Positions 12,499 through 25,195 of a DNA stretch of 64,000 bases are shown here, in pieces. Position 1 is the stretch's first letter. The number at the start of each line of letters is the position of its first letter. This DNA is from Eremomyces bilateralis CBS 781.70 (Eukaryota; Ascomycota; Dothideomycetes; Eremomycetales; Eremomycetaceae). Under the pieces are notes generated by a model. It was given only the letters and a program-made list of their open reading frames with translations. It searched no databases and was not told the origin of the DNA. Both the position numbers and the translations under genes were made by a program. The stretch spans positions 1,162,022-1,226,021 of the forward strand of contig NW_022985071.1 in assembly GCF_010015585.1 (NCBI RefSeq). Reading direction: 5' to 3'.

Positions 12499-13164
12499 TG
12501 CTGGCACGGCGCTCTTCTTCCCGTATAGTTGAACAATCTGAAGCCCTGATGTCGAGTGGCGTGGAAGGAGTGCAGTTCAGAGTCAAAAAGTAACACCGAC
12601 GATATTGTTTCACCACTACTATTCACAATTCTGCTAATATTGGTGATCTGATGGAGGAAGCAGGTGATTGAAATGTTTGCCCCCCCGTTCCAAAATGCGA
12701 CTGCCAGAATCCTAGTGATGACATCGTCAAGCTCCAGATCGCGATGGATTCAGCCACCCCACGCCAGATCTACAGTCACTTCTTCCTGATCAAGATATTT
12801 GCGGCCCAGCCTTCGTGAGAGCGGAGCAAGTCAAGCCACAAGGGTCTGACAGGATCTGATGGAGTGGACCAATCACCAATCAGATCGTCCAACGTCTGGC
12901 ATCGTCCAACTACGTCATTGCAGTCCGCAAGAACTGGAATTCTATACTGGAAAGGAGGAGACAGGTGGGATAGTGGGAGAGTTGAGAGGCTCGACGGTAG
13001 AAGGAAGGCACAAAAACTTTCCTTTCCCCTCTGAGGATTCTTTTGATAATCGGAATTTGAACAATCCCATCTTTCTGCCATCCACCTTCCGGGTCCATAT
13101 TGACTGGACAGTCTATATAGTTCATCTCATATCTAACCAACATCCACCACCTTGGAATTTGAAC
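12499..13164. promoter_or_regulatory. Divergent promoter region, acyltransferase / small gene
   Basis: A 666-bp spacer lies between two divergent start codons. It carries two CCAAT pentamers in direct repeat, seven bases apart, at 12869-12873 and 12876-12880 (each followed by CA). CCAAT with a following CA is the usual site of the fungal CCAAT-binding complex. The placing suits either gene; function is inferred. Confidence 0.45.
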
Positions 13165-13694
13165 ATGTCGACAGCATCCATGAAGGCGCCGCCCACGAGT
13201 GCACGAGGAAAGGCCACCAAAATCCCCAATACTACCCCCAGGAGTGTACCCAATGGAGCTCCATCAGCCCCTCAAGTCTCCGCTTACGGAATCATGGCGA
13301 GCCGTCTTGCGAATAGAGTCGCCGAGATAGCCGAAAACATGACTTTCGTAGAAAAGCCAAGGCATGTGCCCATGAGATAGCCTCTGAAGGTACAAGTTAA
13401 CAGTTGTATAGCGCCCCTCCGCAATCCCTCCCGGCCCCGGAGAAGAAACGACCACGAAAGTTGGAGATTCGACTTCAGAACACCGGACCGGATGGCGTTT
13501 CATTTTCAGCGCCTTTCCTCGACAATACTCTCAAAAAGATGCTGTCACTGCAAGAGAATATGTTGAAGCTGGGTGCTGAGCTGGCCAGTGAAGATGTACC
13601 GGAAAGCATCAGGAAAGACCAATTTCAACAGGCCTCAGAGATGAGCAGAATTATAGCCCTGATCTGTGCAGAGAAGGCTAGGCAAGGTGCTTGA
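13165..13694 (+). CDS. Unrecognised small basic protein with a probable GC-AG intron
   Basis: The model has exons 13165-13361 and 13412-13694 and encodes 159 residues. The only pairing I found that joins the two open frames in phase with a usual intron length and a strong donor is AAG/GCATGT .. GTTAAC .. TATAG, a GC-AG intron of 50 nt. A GT donor at 13348 with the acceptor at 13403 also joins in frame (56 nt), but its donor GTAGAA is weak. The N-terminal half is low-complexity, rich in Ser, Thr, Pro and Lys. The C-terminal half (KKRPRKLEIRLQNTG, then a helix with KKMLSLQENMLKLGAEL) is helical and looks like a conserved domain, possibly a coiled coil, but I do not recognise the family. The start is the ATG after the leader; the frame stays open upstream into the promoter, so an earlier start is possible but unlikely. 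No function is proposed. Confidence 0.55.
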
Positions 13695-14439
13695 TAGCAC
13701 TTACTCATGGAAATATTGGGGGGAAAAAATGGTACAAAGACTGGAAACGTTGAGATGTACGATATCTGTATCTGGATTGATTTTTGGGACGGTATGATCA
13801 TCGGATGATGAAGGTACCTCGTTAGGTGGTGATTCTTTAGTGTTTGACTTATCAGAATGGGATGGAATCAAAGCAAATGAACAGAGGAAGACACTTTGTC
13901 TATGTCAAGTTATTGTGGCATGGTGATGCACCAACTGCATGGTATTCGTCGCCACCATATCAGTCCTTCGGGAACATATGCGCACAGTCAGAGCCGCCTT
14001 CTTGCTTGATAGATATTTCTATCATAGGATTATATTCTGGGGGAATCCTCCAGACTCGTATCGGATGGTCTGGAACGACCCCGAAACCTCGTGCTGTTCT
14101 ACATAATCCAGTAATTATACAGGAAGGGTGTGAACCTGGTTCTCTCGGGTCGGATTGACTCGATACCCAGGAGCACCCCCATTCCCCTTCACCAAAAAAA
14201 AAGCTTTCTCATCATTTTACCATCCGCAAACCATCCTGAGCGTGAGCATATCCACCCACCTCCAAAAAGCATTGTTTCCTCTTTTTTCTAGGTTTCCTCG
14301 CCCAAAACCAAATAAGGAACCATCAACATTCCCCTGTTGTAGTGTGAAGTGGAATAGAAGGATCATCCAGCATTCCAAGACACGGGTTTCGGTCCATCGG
14401 TCCTCGAACATGAGTCAACAGCCCAAAGAATTGCCGCTT
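13695..14439. other. Intergenic spacer, nothing recognised
   Basis: About 745 bp lies between the small gene and the 3' end of the minus-strand gene at 14440. It holds only short unconvincing open frames and a run of nine A at about 14193. Confidence 0.4.
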
Positions 14440-15637
14440 TCAAGAAGAACCGCCGCAACCGTTGGTAAAGGGCTGCTTGCCCATTTTTCCGGATTGAATT
14501 CGCTGCTCAATTCTACAGTTGTAGTCTAGAAGGCAGATCTCCTCGAACGAAAAGTTGATCAATAACGGCAGCATTGACACGCACTCGAAGGTTTGACTAC
14601 CTTTGGCTACCGGGGATTTCCAGTGATCCGGGCTGAAGTGGCTCCAGACAAGCATGCCGTTCGATAACAGATGGCAGGGGACATAGTCATAATTGAGACT
14701 CTTTACATCATCCCAGGACATCGAGGCGCCCCATTGTTTCTTGAAAGAAGTAGGGAGGGTCTGGGGAACAGAGTGGTTGGCGAGGACCGTGGAAGCGGAT
14801 GAACGAGACAATGGGTCCACCGAAGGGCTTGTATGCCCAATAGGAGGGGATGGCCGAGAAACATCAGCCATGGTCGAGGCTGAATTCCGTGGTTGGAATT
14901 GTCTGGGGTTTAAATTACCTTCACGGGTATAGGGAACTGAAGTTGATCGGGGAGGAGGCAAGGGGACGGGTGAGGGCGGTATCATGGTATCGGGTCCTCT
15001 TCCGGAGGAGCTAGGAGGATCCGGATGATGCTCGCCGGGCTTTTGATGGCTTGAGAGAACTGTATGGACGTTCCTAGCCCGAGTTCCATTCACGAGCTGT
15101 GTTGCGGGATGACCAGGAGTAGCCGCCGACGCCGTGGACTGCGTTCCAACTGTTTCTTCCATATCAAAGGCTGACATTTGGTAAGGGGAACTTCGATCGT
15201 TTCTAATGGACGAGAATTGACCAGAATTGGCGACGAGAACGCGACTGCAGCCAATTGGTGTTGCGTCGAGGCTATCTCAAGGCGTTTGAGCGCTTCGACG
15301 ATGACATGGTGAGAAGCCGCCCAACGAAGTAGCTCTCTGATCTCGTCCGGCTCAAAACAGGCAATGAGATGATCCATAACATTGGTATATCTCTCGTTTT
15401 GCACGATGATCACATCTGAGATATATCCTTCGGGTGCGGGAACTTCCTTGATTGAGATACCGCCAGCGCTTTGTGCAAACCTCCAACAGGTTAGTGGATG
15501 TTTAGACAGTGCTGTACACTTCGCCTCCTGCCCTGACGGCTCTCCATTCCATGAACAGTTAGCAAGTTGAAATCGTGAAACAGACGCGAGGCTCGCCTAC
15601 GTCTAATGGTGGTAAAATCCTGGAATGATTGATCCAT
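14440..15637 (-). CDS. Unrecognised spliced gene, 362-residue model
   Basis: The proposed exons, read on the minus strand, are 15637-15601, 15541-15326 and 15275-14440. Intron 1 (59 nt) has a GTAGGC donor, a good TTGCTAAC branch site and a GGAG acceptor, and it joins the frames exactly. Intron 2 (50 nt, GTTGGG..TTGAG) is weak. It is needed because the reading frame changes between LLRW.. and the downstream stretch ATPIGCSRVLVANSG; a longer version of the intron with a donor 33 nt upstream also fits. The middle exon (KHPLTCWRFAQSAGGISIKEV) has the look of a conserved domain, followed by a Ser/Pro-rich linker and a C-terminal part containing SMSWDDVKSLNYDYVPC. I do not recognise the family and give no function. 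The second splice is the main uncertainty; an eroding gene is an alternative reading. Confidence 0.42.
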
Positions 15638-17395
15638 GTTCAGGTGTACTGAATTGACTGTCGAATTGATGGTATGGAAATGGCATGCCCGAAGCAAATG
15701 TTGACATTTCAACACCCTCGCTTTGAAACCGAATGGCCTGATGATTCGACATCGATGCCCAATTCGGAGGTTTGAAATAATAAAAATAGTAAATCAAGCA
15801 GTGGCCAACATGGGAATGCCGCGTTTGAACTGGACTGAACAGACAACAACCGGTGATTCTTCGGTTCCAGTGGACGGAGCGTGCCTAACTTAGGATTTAA
15901 GTTACGGTCAAATCCGCTTCGTCCCAATTTGCCCCCTCATGTATACCAATGTAGGCATTTGCAAGGGCAGTTGTCAGGGCTTCACCATTTGATGTTCTTC
16001 GGATCAATCCAGACCTGCATAGCCATGGTAATGGCCCACTGAACCCTACCCTGTAAGAAATGGAGCATGCCGCTTCCATCAGTCAGAATGAGGTCCATAC
16101 TACTGCTAGAATGAATTTCAATTCTTCTGAAGCAAGATGGCAAAGGGCGATGATGGGCTCGCACCAATGTTCCTTGATAAAAGGAATTGATGTCGGCTTC
16201 TCCCCAAGGATAGGCACATCGGCCAGCAACCCCAGAGAGAATGCATGCATCATCAAATGCTCTGGTAGTCGCTTTGTCGCCGCACCATTCGACTGACTTG
16301 TCAGTTCAAAACTGACAGCGGTCGGGTTTCGCCAAGTCTTTACAATACTTCTTGCTTCCTCTTCAATTCAATAGTTTGAGGGCGGCTTGCGATACCACAA
16401 TCTCACAACAGCGATGTCCAAAGCTATTTATATTTTGGACATACTGGTTCACTGGAGAGCCGATATATCACGGTGCATTCGGTTTTGTGGGGGAGAACCA
16501 GGGAACAAGCTCTCCGGTTCTCTCGCAACACGAATCTTTCAACCTCAGCAAAGAGGTACCATTTCTAAACCGTCGATTTTTCCTATCTCCTTTACCATTG
16601 GCGGAAATCTGTAATTTTCCGGTGCCCAACTCTATTTCCTATACGCTCTTTGCATCATATCTCATATCAGTGCCTTCCGAGTCTGATAAAAGTCGAGGTG
16701 ACGGTTTTGTGAGGGACGCGACTCTGGTTGGGCCTCCTATGCAACCCAAATCAATCGTTGGCCGACTATCTCATCCGGGTCAGAATATAGAAGCACTATG
16801 CTTCTATGGGCGGTAGGCGGGAAGATGACGTCGATAGGTACATGAGGTCCTAGTAATGAGCCAACGAAGCTCCTGACATATGACGCCGAATGTATTTGGC
16901 TATCGATGCCTGGATGATTCTAGAGTGACGGACGGTTGCTCGCATTGCGTAGCTGTGGATACGGATCTGTTGCCTATAGGTAAAGTATGCGTTGTATCGT
17001 CGTCGCCCGAGGATGAAATCTGGGATCCCAAGTAGAGAGGCCCACTATGACTTCCCTAATTAAGGTTGCTGGACGACTCAAAAGGATGTTCAGTGATCGA
17101 TCAGACCAGGTCAGGGTCGCAGAATCACTGGAACGAGGCGTCAAGGCGTCAAGGCACCCAACTGAGCATGGGGCGGGGCTTGGCAACGTCAGGCTCAACG
17201 TGATTGGCCAGCTTCGATCAAACATTCACAGGGGTCCGCCATTTGACGATTTTCTTCATCCCGCCAGCGTCTTTACACAATTGCCGTCCCTCACCAGATT
17301 TCCAACTTGAATGTCTGCTTCATCCGCGCAAATTTGAGCGAACCTGCATACCTCACTCTTCTGGCGATCAAAGTTCCCTATTGCCCCTCGTCATC
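15638..17395. other. Intergenic region, with coding-like minus-strand pieces and KRR1 promoter
   Basis: No full gene can be modelled. On the minus strand, two pieces at about 16255-16090 (containing FSLGLLADVPILGEKPTSIP) and 16110-15982 (containing GMLHFLQGRVQWAITMAMQV) look coding but lie in different frames with no clear splice between them. At 17203-17207 is ATTGG (a CCAAT box on the minus strand), 190 bp before the KRR1 start. The plus-strand open frame at 16352-16816 shows no family features. Confidence 0.35.
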
Positions 17396-18555
<1,160 letters not shown>

Positions 18556-21500
18556 AGATAAAATGTATCCACAAGACTGTGCACCACGAAGAGTTCTTCA
18601 CGAGGGGTTGCCGATACGCGTCGACGTTGATTCGAAGACGAGTCGTCCCGGCCATCGTACCCGCTGTACTACCCAGTACTCCAATGAGGGGGCAAATTGG
18701 TATATTTCGGTGTCTATCGACAAAGAAAAAGTATCGGGCCCTTTGGCTGAGCAGGAAAGGAGCTGATCAATCAGTGAATGTAAGGAGGAGTATGAACATT
18801 AACTGCCGGTTGCTCTGCTGGGTGGGGAGAGATACGGGAATAGAACCTGGCTGGATTACTTCCTGTCCAAGAGATTATTTGATCTGATCAACAAGCGTCT
18901 AAATGTATGTATGAACTATGAGCATTTTACTTCCATCCGAAGACGTCCAACAATATCAAATGTTTGAACCTAAAAGACCTCTCCTTTCGCCGATACTCTT
19001 ATGGGTTGGAAGGCGCTTCCGGCGCTTCCTTCAAGTGGTAGTTAAGCCTGACGCGTGAGCTGGCTGCGCTGGATAAAGCGACTTGTCTCGTATGATCCTA
19101 TCGAATCGGCCCGTAGCCAAAGCAACAGGACAGTGACCAGATCTGAGCTGCCCCGGTATATATTCAAGGTCAGTTTGTCCTGGTATGTTGGCTCGATCGC
19201 CTAAGCACGCGACCATTCGGTGAAAGACTGACCGCTAAGGAGTGAGTTCGAGGTTCTGCTATGCCAACCCGTCTTGAATATGGACCACGCTGTAACAGAA
19301 TAGATATACAACAATGGTCACGGGGCAACCGTGCACTCCCAGACGTAGGTCAGTGGCATCGGATCTTCGAAATCCCACGTCACAGCTACCAGAAACGAAG
19401 GCTGTATCCCTCTGGGTGGAAAGGGATGAGATCTAGAACAGCCCCTCCAGTCATGTTGTGTGACTGCTGACCGCGGGGAATATTCCAGCTTGGGGTCTAC
19501 TATCAGGTCGCGTACGAGATGGATGTAAACCCATGAACCATGACAGCGTGCTCAATGCAGCCTTTGGCTTTGGATGAGGCTCAAGGTTCAATGTACGGAA
19601 GCGGCTCTTGCGGTCACGGAGTGTCTTGTAAGAGACGCCATGATTAGTAGACGTCACATATAAGGCTAAAAGCCATCCGTGCCATTTACAAATTGCAAGG
19701 CGGAAGTAGAGCGTTTTTGAAGTTTGAGCCTGCAGGAGTAAACAAACGATCAATCGGAAATTAATGGTTGGATGATTTAACGTTGCTACAGCGTATTTGA
19801 TGTACAGGCATCCAAAAAGTAAGCGATTCGTAGTGGCCAGTTAGGGACGATAAGGCGGATCCCGGCTCCTGTCCCGAGCTCCTGATTCCAGTCATGAGTG
19901 TCACCCTGTGTAGTGGGAGATCTAATAAGGATCTGTTTTAATCTGATATTCTGATCCTAGATAGACAGGCCGAGGTGAGAGACTCCCAATAGGAGTCGCC
20001 GAACCCGATCTTGCTCTCCCGTCCCATTTCCACTTTTGAAGTGAAATGTGCGCCTAACTTACATAACTAGTAAGCTGAGCAAAGCGACAAATGGCAACGG
20101 CTCAACAAAGATACTAGTGATCGCAAGGCCTTACTAACGAGAAGAATCTGACTTCTAATACGCGATCACTGATAAGTGGCAACCGCTAGTGAGATCTTTA
20201 AAAATTAAACCCGATGTTCGGCGATCTTACTGGGGCCCTTGGTGAAGATCTGGACATCATCGGACCGACGGACACGGGATGAGTTTGACGGACTCACGCA
20301 TATCGTAATTCGCGACCTCTGAAGGCCATAGCCAAGGCCAATAATGAACCATCATGAACTTCGAGTCAAAAAGTACGATGTCGGACTCGGCTGGTTTGGC
20401 CAAGCAGTCCAGAAGCTGGTTCTTTCAAAGATGCTTCTCTTGGTGAATGGGGGTGGGCGAATGGCGAAGTCTCACTGCCCAGGTCCCCAGTAGATCTTAG
20501 CGAGATTCTACCCAGTATTCTCGGGTTCGGGGATCGTTGAGAGTATGGGGACTTTTGTGGACTGCTGGGGAGCTGCTAACTGGACTACCTGCCGCCTGGT
20601 CTGAGCATGCTAACTTTCTTGAGCACAACAATCAATTCAACAAAGGCAAAGACGAACGGGATGTCCACTCCGGACTCCATTGTCCTGTGCCGTGACTCCT
20701 AACTCCTGACAGATGCGAGGCATTTAATAGATCGCTTGATGTAAGACTTTTTGAGTAGTTACTAGAAGGTAAATCTTGATGCACCCTCCTGCGACACTTG
20801 ATCTGCATAAATGATTTGATGTAGTATTGTTTGTACGACTTCGTAATTACTAATTAGTTACTGTATTCATAAAATGTGAAAACTCCTGGGACACAGGAGG
20901 ACGGATCGAGGGAGTACCGCCGCCGGTTGGGAATTATCTCCCTCCTCGGATCTGGTCTACTGCCTTCCGCCTGCTGACAAAATTGTCTGCTGGTTTCTTC
21001 TTCTACGGAGTATCCCAGAGCAGTCTTGCATGTGATGATGTGATAGGTATTGGTTGTTGGGAAACAATGAAACGCCACCCGACCCAGCGGTATCTTGATA
21101 TGTTCATCGACCCTAACTCTAACTTATCGTGTTTACCGGCAGGTTGGTAGTTTGTAGCTGAAAGGAGATCGGACGAATGACAAGGGAACAGCGGCACAGC
21201 CGGACAGGGTACGTACCCGATCCAGGAATGATCTGGGGGAAATATCAAAATTGACATTGAGGTTTCGTGAGAGTCCAGGCTCTACGGAGGGTCAGGCCTC
21301 TCCAATTCCTCATGCCTAGCACGGTAATTGATTATCGCTATATGCAAGTGTTTATGATTGCTCGTCAGATTGAGACACTGTCCAGGTTTGTCGATTGAAC
21401 CGACGTTCAAGGCCCCCACATCCTGATTCCAGGCGAAAAATGGCGTCAGTCGTCAGAGAAGGGGCGTCGAATCGGTGGACCTGGATGGGACAGGGAAGTG

Positions 21501-22601
21501 CCTGGGCCTCTGCGGTTCTTCGATGTCCGCGACGAGATCGGCAGCAATTCAACAACACTCCGGTCTCCAAGTTAAAGCCGAATGTCTACTGGTCAATCTG
21601 AATTGCGTAGAGGCCTAGAAAGCACCGTCGCTCGTCGAGGCGTCGTAAACACCGGGCTCGGATCACTATTGGCCATCTATCCCGCGGACTTCAAATTAAG
21701 TCTGATGGAATAGTCTGGGATCTCCACTACATCCACATCGTCAATCGAGGACGGTCCATCTGATAACTCCCGAAATACTGGACTTCTAAGTTCACAGAAT
21801 GACGAAGGGACATCGCTCTCTCAACCCTCGAGCACGGTTCTTCAATCCTTCTCTGCTCCTGTTGACTGTTTTTGTCGTTACATTTAGCTGGTCTAACGAC
21901 GCTCTGCTATGAGTGCTCACTGATAAATCAGGTGTGCCTCCAATAGCACACTTCTGAACTTCTGGTACAGGGCCATGACCGAACCGTCTCTTACTTTAGT
22001 GTTTTTCACCTCTGAGTCTCCCCCGATTCCTTGACGGGTCCCTCGGTGATACCCTAGGGCCCTAGCCCCTTGAATTGTGTATTACCATATCTTCAGCCCG
22101 CTAGTCTTAGAGCGCCTCGCCCTTCTCCAATATTACCTACTTCTGCCACGCCATCGAGGAGATCGCACTCGGGCGCGTGGAGTTAATGGGCCTAGTACTG
22201 GCCCACTGACGTTGGTTCAGCACGTGTGAAAACTGGACAGGTCGGAGATTTATCGTTGAAACCGCCCAGTGCCCACGCACGTCAGGCGTTAGGATTGCAC
22301 CGTTAATCGCTTACATATCTCCGTGCTTGCTCCACAGCGCGAGCGTGTTTCCTCTTCTACATTCCACGAGCATCTTCTCGATTCAACCACCTCCAGAAGA
22401 CTCAAAACGATCAGCCCCGCTTGGGATACATCGATGTCTCATTGACTCAGGTCTTGGGAACGACTCAGATCGAACAGTGGCCGGCAACAATATCGCACTC
22501 TCACTTGAAGGAGGAATTATACTCCAGTGGTTCGAGTCATCTCTACCCCTCAAACTGAGAAGAAGGAGCCATTGTGAAGTGGCTGTGAATACACCGTCAC
22601 G
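18556..22601. other. Gene-poor region of about 4 kb
   Basis: No gene, tRNA or intact transposon is recognisable. Between about 19760 and 20850 there is no open frame of useful length on either strand. Visible structure: a perfect 6-bp-stem hairpin at 19981-19997 (GACTCC / GGAGTC) and a 9-bp inverted repeat AGTGATCGC at 20116-20124 with GCGATCACT at 20162-20170. The last few hundred bases should hold the promoter and leader of the MHYT gene; several short upstream reading frames lie in that leader. Confidence 0.45.
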
Positions 22602-25195
22602 ATGTCAGACGGCGTGGTATACCACGGGTATGAGCCGGGTCAAGTTGTCTCTGTCAAGTACACCCCAGGCATCATCGTTGCTTCGTGGTTTGTCAGTCTT
22701 GTCGGTGCAGTAACGACAGTCGAACTGCTGCATCGGCGTAAGTCAAGAAAAGGATGGGGTAGTTGGTATGTATCTCGGAGTAGCGGCAGCGTACTATCAT
22801 CTTAACTCACTATTGATACAGGTTACAATTGGGAGCAATATCTGTCTCCTTCGGCCTTGTTGCGATTTGGTGTATGCACTTCGTCGGAAACCGGGCCATA
22901 GTTCTTGGGGACGGCAACATCGACATTCAGCTGCATTACAACCCTGGCTTCTCAGCCCTGTCCGCCTTCTTACCTATCTTATTTCTGTTTCTCGGCTTTA
23001 AGACAGTGGAACTGAGGCAGCCGGGTGAACGGCTCTTCTGGCCCTGCCTCGTCATCGCCGGCTTCGTCGCGGGCTTGTCGATCATGGGGATGCATTACAT
23101 TGGCAATTTTGGGATCAACAATTACACGCTCCGCAACCCCCCCCACTTCATCATAGCGGCCGATCTAATCGCTTGCTTCTCGTGCATATTGGCTTTGAGT
23201 CTGTTCTTCTATTTCAGAGAACGTTGGATCAATAGCATCTCGAGACGTCTGCTTTGCGCTTGCATCCTTGCATGCGCTGTATCAGGCATGCATTGGGTGG
23301 CAACGATCGGCACGACGTATAGGTTCAGTCAAGTGCAAGAGATGGAAAAAATTGATCGAAATATACACTTGATAATCGCTCTTGTGATGGTACTGTTCCC
23401 ATCCCGACTTGTATTATAAGGCGCTAACCTCCACGCAGAGTTTCCTAGCAATCTGTGCATGTGTTGGAGTCACTGTCGTCCAACACATCCGCAAAATGGA
23501 GATTGCCGACCGCGCACAGCATGTCCTCCTCGCGTCTGCAACATTTGACCCTGACGGTCGACTTCTGGTGACTCAAGACGGACTGCTCCCTTGCCGGAAG
23601 GTTACCAAATCTTATAATCAACAGGTATGCCTTGGCTCCTCGTGGAATCTGAACGAAACATGCTAACGATGATGATTAAGTCCTTCGACGATGATTTCAA
23701 CACTGCCCACCCTGTGTTCCAATGGCTCTTCCGTGTCACTCACAATTGGAGTAGTGTGACGGAGCTGGTCCCAGCAATGCGGAGTCATTTGAAACGCGAA
23801 AGTGTCAAAGAAACCTCGATCGACAAGAGCCGTGTCCCTCAGTCCGGGTGGGGCGAGCTTGAAGGCACTGACGAGTATTCGCTCATTTTCCGGGAGTATT
23901 TCTGTGTTGCCGCGTCCGATCTTGCCGCATCGATGGACGCCCCGCTACCCAATATCGGCGCACTTTACCACAAGATCCTAATGACTGGCACTGTCTCGCC
24001 GGAATTCCGACTCAAAACCCCGCGAAACCCCGATGTCGAGTCTGGGAGATCCACTCCAAACATGTTCGGTCGCGGCCAGCTCCTATTTCTCGTCCGATCA
24101 GTTGATCGTGGGGGGGCTAATCGATTGATTGGGAACGGGTATCGCTTTGCCATGCCCAACCAGGTCGGCGACATCATTGGAAAGAGCATGCAGATTCCCA
24201 CTCCAGAACTTATTTCGACGGTGCTTAGTTTGCGCCAGTATGCTCGAAACAAACTTGAAGCCCCTCAGGGGGGGACTTTCCTCGCCAGTTTCACCCTTCG
24301 TGCTCCATTGAAGGGCAACTGGGAGGTCCTTGTCTCCTCCCAAGGTCCTGATGTTGGCCAACTCCCGAAAGTACGACTTTCTTCTACTCCGCTTGAGTCG
24401 TGGCAGCTAAATTTCCTGGGGGAAATGGAGGGCTGCTCTTTGAACCAGTGCGTCCGATATCTAACAAAGCTCTCCGATTCCTCCAATGCCGTCGAAGCCG
24501 AATTTGCGGACGTTGTCGTCGACGCTATCCGAGAGTTGACCGAGATGGTTCCCGAGCCTTTCTTCGGACAATCCATCTTTTCGTCTAAGCCAGTGAACCT
24601 GAATTCGGCACGAGGCAGTCCAAACCAGGCACCCACTTCACTACTACCTTTCTGTATTATCCCCGATGTACACCACGCCCTCATCAAATCTGCCGATCGG
24701 GTCACATATGTTCCCCTGAGCTTCTTCCGTTGCAGCCAGCGCGTGTACAACAACTCGCCAGATCACGCCCATCTCGAACAGAAGATCCATCGCGAGTTCG
24801 CTGGTATCCTCTCTACGAAGGATCTCATCTCCGCCTCAGACTCTTTGCCATCCTCGAGTGTCAAGTCCTCCACCCACAAAATCCGCAAGAAGTGGCAATT
24901 TTCCGAAGGCACCACGCCGCGGAACAGTATCGGGGTGAACCTCGAGTCTTCCTCGGAGAACGACCTAGTTGGTAGCGATAATCGCCAAGGCAGCATGGAC
25001 ATGTCTGCCTATCCCTTCGGTGGCATCATGGTGAGCTCCGACGTGGTCATGGAGATGGCAGATACCAAGGGTGACAACCATATTGAGTTGCAGGATCTTG
25101 GCATAACTTCCCAAGCTGGCACTGCAGATGCCGAGCAAGCGACGTACGTCGATGAATTGTTCCGCCTAACAAGCATGAGATGGCAGCGGTCGTAA
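22602..25195 (+). CDS. MHYT-domain integral membrane signalling-type protein
   Basis: Exons are 22602-22765, 22822-23389, 23439-23624 and 23681-25195, for 810 residues; all three introns (49-56 nt) close in phase. The N-terminal third has about seven hydrophobic spans carrying three regularly spaced Met-His motifs: CMHFVGN (residues 73-74), GMHYIGN (145-146) and GMHWVAT (211-212), spaced 72 and 66 apart. That is the MHYT domain, a bacterial sensor module proposed to bind copper and perhaps sense O2, CO or NO; a fungal family also exists. The remaining 500 or so residues are cytoplasmic, with no kinase, GGDEF or EAL domain visible. The stretch after the last span resembles regulatory regions of fungal homologues only loosely. 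The C-terminus is Ser-rich. The ligand and signalling partner are unknown. Confidence 0.85.

Noticed and set aside
12859-13380. Upstream-extended version of the small gene starting at 12859
   Set aside because: The extension runs through the CCAAT-box promoter and reads as random sequence; the ATG at 13165 is the better start.
16352-16816. 154-codon plus-strand frame before KRR1
   Set aside because: No domain, no homologue recognised, and no coding-like bias; probably chance.
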